This document shows positions 18,556 to 25,215 of a stretch of DNA of 64,000 nt, piece by piece. Made by a program: the position numbers and the translations under genes. This DNA comes from Sinomicrobium kalidii (GTDB lineage Bacteria; Bacteroidota; Bacteroidia; Flavobacteriales; Flavobacteriaceae), in NCBI RefSeq assembly GCF_021183825.1, contig NZ_CP089211.1, forward strand, positions 806,001-870,000, in the 5' to 3' direction. Position 1 is the first letter of the stretch. Each line of letters begins with the position of its first letter. The notes beneath the pieces were generated by a model. It did not search any database, had not been told where the DNA came from, and saw only the letters and a list, made by a program, of their open reading frames with translations.

Positions 18556-19083
18556 ATGAAAACTTTACACCTTTTAGAAACAGCCCTCGTGCTAACGGGA
18601 CTACTGCTCATTTTTTCCTGCGGACAGGAAGAAATAACAGATCCCGGCCCGGAACCTGTTCCCTTACAGGCAGAACTATCTTCTGCCACTGTCTGGCACC
18701 AGGCCAATCTGACAAACTTTGAGTCCTATCCCGACCCCAACAGCGACGAATGCATACTTTATAACGGGTGTCAATGGGCGGGGCAGTTTGCCTTTGTTTC
18801 CGGAGTTAAGCCGGAAAGCTGGGTAGAAGCCAATAATATCATTGCCGTACACTCCCGCGACGCTTATCAATACAAACTAAAAACCCTGCGTATAAAACAG
18901 GGCAACCGTCAGATTGATGCCGTCGTATACGATTACTGCTCAGATACCGATTGCGATGGTTGCTGTACCACCAATGCTGATGAAAACGGTATCGGTTTCC
19001 TTATCGATATGGAAAAATATACCATGCAGCGCTTCGGCTCCGGCTCGGGGATCGTAGAATGGACCTGCCTGGACTGTGATTAA
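18556..19083 (+). CDS. Cysteine-rich lipoprotein with a barwin/expansin-like fold (tentative)
   Basis: 175 residues. MKTLHLLETALVLTGLLLIF followed by SC gives a lipobox with Cys22, so it is exported and lipidated. The mature part has ten Cys after the lipid Cys, seven of them in the last third. The stretch VYDYCSDTDCDGCC (~130-143) followed by GIGFLIDM, RFGSGSGIVEW and TCLDCD resembles the double-psi beta-barrel of barwin/expansin/RlpA proteins. That assignment is from pattern only and is moderate; the catalytic Asp of expansins cannot be confirmed. It stands alone between rpe and a sulfatase, with alternative hairpins downstream. It could bind polysaccharide or loosen cell wall, but no function is assigned. 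Confidence 0.55.
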   Translation: MKTLHLLETALVLTGLLLIFSCGQEEITDPGPEPVPLQAELSSATVWHQANLTNFESYPDPNSDECILYNGCQWAGQFAFVSGVKPESWVEANNIIAVHSRDAYQYKLKTLRIKQGNRQIDAVVYDYCSDTDCDGCCTTNADENGIGFLIDMEKYTMQRFGSGSGIVEWTCLDCD

Positions 19084-19155
19084 ACATAACCGCCGGCGAC
19101 AACGTTTCAAGACCGTATTTACCACACCTTTTTTTGACGAAGAGGTCCCTTTTTC

Positions 19156-19206
19156 AAGCCTGTTTATTTTAACGATAGACAGGCTTTTTCACATCAACCT
19201 GTCTAT
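19156..19206 (+). terminator. Terminator with an alternative overlapping hairpin
   Basis: AAGCCTGT (19156-19163) pairs with ACAGGCTT (19179-19186) and is followed by a T-run: a terminator for the lipoprotein gene. The segment ATAGACAGG (19175-19183) can instead pair perfectly with CCTGTCTAT (19198-19206). The two structures share bases 19179-19183 and exclude each other. The remaining gap up to the sulfatase start at 19462 holds only AT-rich sequence that I could not interpret. Confidence 0.6.
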
Positions 19207-19461
19207 ATTTCATAAAAAACAGCTAATATTTGATGTTTTTATAGTAAAACACCTTAAATTTCATTAAAAACGGAACACATCATCACTACATCAATATGTT
19301 AAAACCTGAAAATATCCACGGGGCACTTCATAAAACAATTCACTATTAATCAGATATTTAAAACAGGGGTATGTCAAAGCGTTTCCCTGCACCCTTCATC
19401 GAAAAACAGATAGCTGTAACGGGATTTTTAACTTTACATCAATATAAATTGAAATGCAACC

Positions 19462-21102
19462 ATGAATACCAAGACACTTTTTATCCTGGCAGGTATTATT
19501 TTCACGTTTACTTCCTGCAGGGAAAAGCAACAAAAGGAAACGACGACACCCGCACAACAACCGAATATTATTTTCATCATGGCCGATGACCATGCACAAC
19601 AGGCCATAAGCGCTTACGGTCATCCCATCGGCCAGATAGCCCCCACGCCCAATATTGATCGTATAGCAAGGAACGGTGCTATTTTCCGGAATAATTTCTG
19701 TACCAATTCCATTTGCGGTCCCAGCCGTGCCGTGATACTTACGGGGAAACACAGTCATGTAAACGGTTTCCGGAAAAACGGGGAAAAATTCAACGGCAGC
19801 CAGCCCACCCTGCCCAAATACCTGAAAAAAGAAGGCTATAAAACCGCCATGATCGGTAAATGGCACCTGCACGGCGCCCCTACCGGGTTTGATTACTGGG
19901 ACATTCTCAACGACCAGGGAAACTACTACAACCCGGAATTCATACACAATGAGGATACTGTGGTCACCCCGGGATATGCCACCGATCTCATTACGGAGAA
20001 GACCATAAAATGGCTCAAGGAAAATACCGGCAAGCAACAACCTTTCTTTGTAATGATGCACCACAAGGCCCCACACCGCAACTGGATGCCTGCACTTCGA
20101 CATGCCGCAATGTACGATTCAGTGAAATTCCCGCTCCCCGATAATTACTTTTCCAGACACAAAGGACAGCTCGCAGCGCAGCAACAACTGATGACAGTTT
20201 ATAAAGATATGTACGAAGGGCATGACCTTAAAATGAGTATTGCCGAAGGAAGTACCGAACTGGCCAGCAACCCCTGGACCACCGATTTTGACCGTATGTC
20301 TCCCGAACAACGCAAAACCTGGGACAGCATCTACCTCCCTAAGAACAACGCCATGCACCGGGCCGATCTCACCGGGAAAGCCATGGCAGAATGGAAAGCA
20401 CAGCGTTATCTGCAGGATTATATGGCCACCATTGCTTCTGTAGACGAAAGCGTGGGACGCGTACTGGATTACCTTGAAGAAAACAACCTCGATGAAAATA
20501 CCATTGTAATTTATACCTCCGATCAGGGGTTCTATCTCGGTGAGCACGGCTGGTTCGACAAACGCTTTATGTATGAAGAATCGCTGCGTATGCCATTGCT
20601 CATGCAATATCCCGGTCACATTGGCAAAAGGACCAACATCCGCGCCCTTACCCAGAACCTCGACTTTGCATCCACCCTTCTCGATTTTGCCGGTGCCCCG
20701 ATACCGGATGCCATGCAGGGAAAATCCTTTAAACCCCTGCTGGTTAAAAATGTCGGCCGCGAAGAATTCCGGGATGCCGTGTATTACCATTACTACGGAT
20801 ATCCCGATTTTCACATGGTTAAAAAACATTATGGCGTACGCACCAAACGCTACAAACTCATGCACTTTTACGACGATATCGATTCCTGGGAAATGTATGA
20901 CCTCGAAACCGATCCGGCGGAAAACAACAACATCTACGGGAACCCCAAATATCAGAACATACAGGAACAGCTAATGAAAAAACTCGATTCCCTGCAACAG
21001 GTTTACGGTATTTCGGAAAAAGAATTCGAGTACGCAGACAAAAAACAGATCGAAAAAGCCTACAAATTCTTTGAAAGTGTCCGGGGAGAACCTATGGAAT
21101 AA
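19462..21102 (+). CDS. Sulfatase, formylglycine-dependent, type I, lipoprotein
   Basis: 546 residues; lipoprotein signal ending FTFTSC (Cys19). Sulfatase hallmarks: ADDH (Asp42/43, metal), the C-x-P-S-R motif with Cys85 (ICGPSRAVILTGKHSH) and GKWHLHG. The C-terminal half (EHGWFDKRFMYEESLRMPLL, YGVRTKRYKLMHFY, WEMYDLETDP) closely parallels the sulfatase at 5642-7297, so both belong to the same subfamily, similar to GlcNAc-6-sulfatases; the exact substrate is unknown. Unlike that one it stands outside the polysaccharide locus and has no obvious partner. Confidence 0.9.
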   Translation: MNTKTLFILAGIIFTFTSCREKQQKETTTPAQQPNIIFIMADDHAQQAISAYGHPIGQIAPTPNIDRIARNGAIFRNNFCTNSICGPSRAVILTGKHSHVNGFRKNGEKFNGSQPTLPKYLKKEGYKTAMIGKWHLHGAPTGFDYWDILNDQGNYYNPEFIHNEDTVVTPGYATDLITEKTIKWLKENTGKQQPFFVMMHHKAPHRNWMPALRHAAMYDSVKFPLPDNYFSRHKGQLAAQQQLMTVYKDMYEGHDLKMSIAEGSTELASNPWTTDFDRMSPEQRKTWDSIYLPKNNAMHRADLTGKAMAEWKAQRYLQDYMATIASVDESVGRVLDYLEENNLDENTIVIYTSDQGFYLGEHGWFDKRFMYEESLRMPLLMQYPGHIGKRTNIRALTQNLDFASTLLDFAGAPIPDAMQGKSFKPLLVKNVGREEFRDAVYYHYYGYPDFHMVKKHYGVRTKRYKLMHFYDDIDSWEMYDLETDPAENNNIYGNPKYQNIQEQLMKKLDSLQQVYGISEKEFEYADKKQIEKAYKFFESVRGEPME

Positions 21103-21189
21103 ATACCGTATCCCTGTCAAAATAACATTTTCATATCGGTAAAAGTGTGTTTTTTGGTATCTTTATGAATTCGTAAAAAAAGGATACAG

Positions 21190-22581
21190 ATGTATGCCAT
21201 AGTCGATGTGGAAACTACCGGGCTCGGGGGTGAAGCCAACAGGATCACCGAAATTGCCATTGCCGTACACGACGGCAATACGCTACTGGAGGAATTCCAC
21301 AGCCTTATCAACCCGCAGGTCCCTATCTCTCCCTATGTCACCGGGCTTACGGGAATAAACAATGACATGGTCATGGACGCCCCCGTTTTCGAAGATCTTG
21401 CAGACACCATCCGGTGTTTTACTGAAGATAAAATCTTTGTAGCGCACAGCGTCAACTTCGATTATAATGTGATCCGTAAGGAATTTCAGCGCATAGGCTG
21501 GGACTTCAGGAGAAAAAAACTCTGTACCGTGAGGCTTTCCAGGCAAATATTTCCCGGCCTGAAATCCTACAGCCTCGGGAGGCTGTGCAGGCATCTCGAC
21601 ATAGAAATACAAGACCGGCACCGCGCCAAGGGAGACACCGACGCTACGGTGATCCTCTTTGAAAAACTGTTGGAAAACGATAACAAAGGGGTATTTGCGC
21701 GACAGCTCAACCCGAGGTCGGGCGAGATCACCCTTCCTCCCCTGCTCCCCAAAAGTGTATTCGACAAACTTCCGGAAACCCCGGGTGTTTATTACTTCCT
21801 GGACGAAAGGGACAAGATGATTTACGTAGGAAAGGCCATTAACATTAAAAAAAGGGTGCTCGGCCATTTTTACGACAAGAAATCCAGGGAAATTGCACTG
21901 GCAAGGGAAACCGCACATATAGACTGCGAAGAAACCGGGAGCGAACTCCTGGCCCTGATCCGGGAATCCACACAGATAAAACAATACTTCCCCAGGTACA
22001 ATACCGCCCAGAAAAAACCGGTTAAAGGTTACGGTATCATTGCCTATACAGACAGACAGGGTATTCTTCACCTGGGATACAACCAGTTACGGATCGCCCC
22101 GGATCCGCTGAAGATCTTTTATACGGTCACCGAATGCCTTTCCTTTCTGGAACAGGTCTGTGAAAAATACGAGCTGTGTCCCAAATTCACCCAGTTACAG
22201 ACCAATGTCCCCCATTGTTCCCATTACAAACTGAAAAACTGCAGGGGGATATGCCGGGAAAAAGAAAAAACGGAAGAGTATAACGAACGCGTAGAACAGG
22301 CCATCGAAGCTATAAGATCCGTACGGGAAGACTTCCTTATTATCGAAAAAGGGAGAACGCCCGGGGAAAAAGCATTGATAGAAGTTAAAAGCGGCAATTA
22401 TGCCGGTTACGGGTTTATCCCCGGTGAGGAACGGATTGACCGCTATGAAAATTTCCGGGATTTCATCACCCCGCAAAAACACAATGCGGACATCAAACAG
22501 ATCATCAATGCCTACCTGGCCCGGAACACCAAAAAAAATATTGTTTTTGATACAGATACCGTTGTTTCCCGGATATCCTGA
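21190..22581 (+). CDS. DnaQ-like exonuclease fused to a UvrC-type GIY-YIG nuclease
   Basis: 463 residues in two nuclease halves. The N-terminal half (~1-165) is a DEDDh 3'-5' exonuclease like the DNA polymerase III epsilon subunit: DVETTG (Asp6, Glu8), AHSVNFDYN and HRAKGDTDAT. The C-terminal half begins with the GIY-YIG domain (PGVYYFLDERDKMIYVGKAINIKKR, ~197-221) plus the UvrC-like stretch GSELLALIRESTQIKQYFPRYN, and continues like Cho, the UvrC homologue that cuts 3' of lesions. The fusion is known from other bacteria, usually annotated as an exonuclease domain protein. A role in DNA repair is likely; it does not replace UvrC. Confidence 0.88.
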   Translation: MYAIVDVETTGLGGEANRITEIAIAVHDGNTLLEEFHSLINPQVPISPYVTGLTGINNDMVMDAPVFEDLADTIRCFTEDKIFVAHSVNFDYNVIRKEFQRIGWDFRRKKLCTVRLSRQIFPGLKSYSLGRLCRHLDIEIQDRHRAKGDTDATVILFEKLLENDNKGVFARQLNPRSGEITLPPLLPKSVFDKLPETPGVYYFLDERDKMIYVGKAINIKKRVLGHFYDKKSREIALARETAHIDCEETGSELLALIRESTQIKQYFPRYNTAQKKPVKGYGIIAYTDRQGILHLGYNQLRIAPDPLKIFYTVTECLSFLEQVCEKYELCPKFTQLQTNVPHCSHYKLKNCRGICREKEKTEEYNERVEQAIEAIRSVREDFLIIEKGRTPGEKALIEVKSGNYAGYGFIPGEERIDRYENFRDFITPQKHNADIKQIINAYLARNTKKNIVFDTDTVVSRIS

Positions 22582-22666
22582 AAAGTCCCTTCACCGGAAA
22601 CAGGCAGAATTTAAAAAATAATTGATATCTTCGGTATCATGTAATTTTAACCAAACCAGACAAAAT

Positions 22667-23074
22667 ATGAAAAGTTTTTTTAACTACCACTCCCTGAATA
22701 CAGATGTTGCCACCCTTGTATTGCGACTGCTCTTCGGGGGATTATTTATCCGCTACGGATACATGAAACTGGTATCGTATGATGAAATGTTGTTACAATT
22801 CGGAGACATTATCGGTATTGGCTCCGAATTATCACTCATCCTGGTCATCTTTGCAGAGTTTTTCTGCGGTATCCTGGTCACGATAGGATTACTTACCCGC
22901 CTTGCGGCAATCCCGATCTTCATTACCATGTTTGTCGCCTATTTCATCGCCCACGGGAATGATGCCTTTGACGTAAAAGCCCTGGCTTTCGTATTCCTGA
23001 TTCTGAGTATCGTAATCTTTATTCTTGGAGGGGGAAAATATTCATTGGACAAGTTGATCTTCGGTAAAAAATAA
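22667..23074 (+). CDS. DoxX family membrane protein
   Basis: 135 residues from the ATG at 22667; codons upstream of it are in frame but do not belong to the conserved N-terminus. Four hydrophobic segments are visible (LVLRLLFGGLFIRYGYMKL; LSLILVIFAEFFCGILVTIGLL; IPIFITMFVAYFIAH; ALAFVFLILSIVIFILGGG), with the DoxX hallmark arrangement G..F..G..K in the first helix. DoxX proteins are inner-membrane proteins linked in some bacteria to thiol or oxidative stress; the exact role here is unknown. A bidirectional terminator separates it from the convergent GNAT gene. Confidence 0.88.
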   Translation: MKSFFNYHSLNTDVATLVLRLLFGGLFIRYGYMKLVSYDEMLLQFGDIIGIGSELSLILVIFAEFFCGILVTIGLLTRLAAIPIFITMFVAYFIAHGNDAFDVKALAFVFLILSIVIFILGGGKYSLDKLIFGKK

Positions 23075-23088
23075 CCGGGTAAGAACAT

Positions 23089-23130
23089 AAAATCCCAAAT
23101 TGCAGGATATTTCCCTGAATTTGGGATTTT
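23089..23130. terminator. Bidirectional terminator between doxX and the GNAT gene
   Basis: A perfect 13-bp inverted repeat, AAAATCCCAAATT (23089-23101) and its complement (23118-23130). The outer A and T tracts make it work in both directions, as expected between convergent genes. Confidence 0.9.
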
Positions 23131-23148
23131 AAATAAAGAAACCAACAT

Positions 23149-23649
23149 TTATAATTGCAAATCGTACCGCTGTTCCACCAAAGGTTTGTTAAAGGCTTCG
23201 GATGGTACCTCTTCGATGAGCCGGAAACCGTATTTTTTATACAGGGCAATAGCCGTTTCCTGTTCGCGGGTAGTCCACAGGTAAGCTTTTCCGCAGCCTA
23301 TTTCCTTCATATAATTTATAAAAGATTGCATCAGCTTTTTCCCCAGCCCGAGGCCGCGACATTCGGGTAACAAGATAAAATAGCGCAACTGTACCATTCC
23401 ATCCCGGAACACACCGCAAAGAAAACCTATGATCTTACGGTGGTCTTCACAAATCCACACCCGGTCTTTGACCGGATCGTATTCCTTTAAGAATTCAGCC
23501 AGGCCCTGCAATACATAACTTTCAAATCCCGGCCCATAGCCGCATTCTTCATCGTATATCTTTCCGTGAAGATAGGCTATATAACCAAGGTCGCCCGGTT
23601 GCAGTGTTGTTCTTATCTCAATATCCGGAGTCTTTACTGTCCGCTCCAT
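23149..23649 (-). CDS. GNAT family N-acetyltransferase
   Basis: 166 residues. The acetyl-CoA loop is LLPECRGLGLGKKLMQSFINY (V/I-x-P-x-x-R/Q-x-x-G-x-G type, split at ~93-113), and the C-terminal motif is TREQETAIALYKKYGFRLIEE. Its acceptor is unknown. The start overlaps the end of the marR gene by 32 bases in a different frame. In many bacteria a MarR domain is fused to a GNAT domain of this kind; here the pair is separate but translationally coupled, which suggests a shared function. Confidence 0.9.
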   Translation of the reverse strand: MERTVKTPDIEIRTTLQPGDLGYIAYLHGKIYDEECGYGPGFESYVLQGLAEFLKEYDPVKDRVWICEDHRKIIGFLCGVFRDGMVQLRYFILLPECRGLGLGKKLMQSFINYMKEIGCGKAYLWTTREQETAIALYKKYGFRLIEEVPSEAFNKPLVEQRYDLQL

Positions 23650-24088
23650 ATTTACTGTTGTTTTCAGGGGTTAAAATCTGTAAAATATCCTTCATACGGG
23701 CTATGAGCCGTTCTTTCTCCTTTTGTGTAAGCGGCTCCAGCAGTCCGGCGATCTGCCGGTCGGAAGCCTTGTTTAAAAGTTTAAATTCGGCAACACCTTT
23801 CTGGGTCAGGTACAACATATAGGCCCGGCCGTCTTCTTTTGATCTCTCCCTCGACACAAGTCTGTCTTTTCCCAGTTTCTTTAAAATACGGCTCAGGTAA
23901 CTTTTATCGATATGCATGATTTCCATGATCTGTGATGCCCTGATCCCCTTGTGATGAAAAATCTCATACAACACCCTGATTTCCGCAAGTGAATACGGAC
24001 TGTTGAGAAAATTCCGGTCCAGCAAACCTGTAATACCCGTATAAAAACGGTTAAACGCCCTTACCTCTTCAATTAAGGTCTGCTCCAT
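23618..24088 (-). CDS. MarR family transcriptional regulator
   Basis: 156 residues with the winged-helix core: SLAEIRVLYEIFHHKGIRASQIMEIMHIDKSYLSRILKKLGKDRLVSRER (~33-82, quoted regions partly overlap), wing residues RSKEDGRAYMLYLTQKG and a C-terminal dimer helix. It likely controls itself and perhaps the GNAT gene it overlaps. A 17-bp inverted repeat 38 bp upstream of the start (24127-24143) is a good candidate operator. The ligand is unknown. Confidence 0.9.
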   Translation of the reverse strand: MEQTLIEEVRAFNRFYTGITGLLDRNFLNSPYSLAEIRVLYEIFHHKGIRASQIMEIMHIDKSYLSRILKKLGKDRLVSRERSKEDGRAYMLYLTQKGVAEFKLLNKASDRQIAGLLEPLTQKEKERLIARMKDILQILTPENNSKYGADSKDSGY

Positions 24089-24126
24089 GCTTCTGTTTTT
24101 AAAAACGGGAACAAGTTAATTAAAAA

Positions 24127-24143
24127 AGTTGACAAAATCAACT
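24127..24143 (-). promoter_or_regulatory. Candidate MarR operator
   Basis: AGTTGA-CAAAA-TCAACT, a 6-5-6 inverted repeat in the gap between marR (minus) and the SRPBCC gene (plus). On the minus strand the core reads TGATTTTG, one base from the TAnnTTTG -7 consensus, so a bound repressor would block the marR promoter. The size and symmetry fit MarR-type operators. Confidence 0.55.
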
Positions 24144-24219
24144 AAAAATAGTTTCCCTTTGGTTACAAAATAATTTGCCTGAAATCCCTATTTTTGATCT
24201 TCAACAAATAGCTTTTACC

Positions 24220-24621
24220 ATGACTTTCGTATCCAGGCACATCAGTATCTCCATTAACAAAACGGCAAAACAGGTCTATGATTTTGTTTCCGATCCCGCC
24301 AACCTGCCCCAATGGGCTGCCGGGCTCAGCGCATCCATTAAAAAGGTGGGACAGGACTGGATCGCCGAATCCCCGATGGGAACCGTCAAGGTCAAATTTG
24401 CAGAAAAGAACGATTTTGGCATCCTCGATCACAACGTCACCCTACCTTCCGGCGAAACAGTGTACAACCCGATGCGTGCTTTTCCCAATGACAATGGCTG
24501 TGAAGTGGTGTTCACCCTCTACAAATTACCCGGAGTGACCGAAGAACAATACACCCAGGATGGTAAACTTGTGGAAATCGACCTCGTGCAGTTAAAGCAC
24601 CTTATGGAAGAAAAGCAATAA
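24220..24621 (+). CDS. SRPBCC (START/Bet v 1-like) domain protein
   Basis: 133 residues from the ATG at 24220, chosen because the SRPBCC start SRHISISINKTAKQVYDFV follows at once; an upstream ATG at 24175 would add 15 unrelated residues. Features: YDFVSDPANLPQWAAGL (~18-34) and the central beta strands ending in CEVVFTLYKLPG, with a long C-terminal helix. Such proteins bind hydrophobic ligands or act as polyketide cyclase-like proteins; no specific role is visible. It is 39 bp upstream of the glycosylase-like gene and may be co-transcribed with it. Confidence 0.8.
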   Translation: MTFVSRHISISINKTAKQVYDFVSDPANLPQWAAGLSASIKKVGQDWIAESPMGTVKVKFAEKNDFGILDHNVTLPSGETVYNPMRAFPNDNGCEVVFTLYKLPGVTEEQYTQDGKLVEIDLVQLKHLMEEKQ

Positions 24622-24660
24622 TCATTTATATTGCAACGGGTTTCCCTTAAAAAATAAGTT

Positions 24661-25092
24661 ATGAGAATATGGTCCCTGCATCCGAAATACCTGGATACCA
24701 AAGGGCTTGTAGCCCTGTGGCGGGAAACCCTCCTCGCCAAACATGTCCTCGAAGGAAAGACCCGGGGATATAAAAATCATCCGCAACTGGACAGGTTTAA
24801 AGCACTGAAAGACCCGGTACACGCCGTAAATCAATACCTTTCGGAAATATTCCAAGAAGCGTTCCGCCGGAACTACAATTTCAACAGGGAAAAGATACAG
24901 TGGGACTTTTCTCCGATTACCATGAAAGTCACCTCCGGACAAATAGCTTATGAAACCGGGCACTTACTGGACAAACTGAAAATACGGGACATCAAAAAAT
25001 ACCATGTCCTGAAAGCAATAACTTCCCTCCCCGATCCTCATCCCATGTTTGAAATTACAAACGGCGACATAGAGGACTGGGAAGTCTTATAG
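24661..25092 (+). CDS. Pyrimidine dimer DNA glycosylase/endonuclease V family protein
   Basis: 143 residues. The N-terminus MRIWSLHPKYLDTKGLVALWRETLLAKHVL and the following KNHPQLDRFK are typical of the pyrimidine dimer glycosylase family related to phage T4 endonuclease V (the MSMEG_6728-like group). Family members excise UV dimers; activity is not demonstrated for most of this group. It ends 123 bp before nirB, whose own promoter fills that gap. Confidence 0.7.
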   Translation: MRIWSLHPKYLDTKGLVALWRETLLAKHVLEGKTRGYKNHPQLDRFKALKDPVHAVNQYLSEIFQEAFRRNYNFNREKIQWDFSPITMKVTSGQIAYETGHLLDKLKIRDIKKYHVLKAITSLPDPHPMFEITNGDIEDWEVL

Positions 25093-25155
25093 CTGGACCA
25101 CAGCCCTTAGCTCCCCTGTTTCGGAAAAACGGATATATCCTTTTTTACTAAAAAA

Positions 25156-25211
25156 TACGTACTTATTGTTTTATTAAGTATTTATACTTATATTTGACAT
25201 CTAAATACGTA
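25156..25211 (+). promoter_or_regulatory. nirB promoter with two-box operator
   Basis: The inverted repeat TAAGTA-TTTA-TACTTA (25175-25190) ends in the TA that begins a perfect Bacteroidota -7 element TATATTTG (25189-25196); a TTG 20 bp further up (25167-25169) can serve as -33. TACGTA cores lie upstream (25156-25161) and downstream (25206-25211). The -7 is 19 bp from the nirB ATG. The same arrangement occurs before narK and the porin gene. Confidence 0.75.
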
Positions 25212-25215
25212 CGCT

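Noticed and set aside
19076..19267. Small open frame downstream of the lipoprotein gene
   Set aside because: Starts inside the preceding gene's end, spans a terminator hairpin and has no recognisable features.
25160..25190. E. coli NarL heptamers (TACYYMT) arranged 7-2-7
   Set aside because: Single TACTTAT heptamers match, but the orientation and spacing (GTA inside, four bases between half-sites) are the reverse of the E. coli 7-2-7 site, so I do not call these classical NarL sites.
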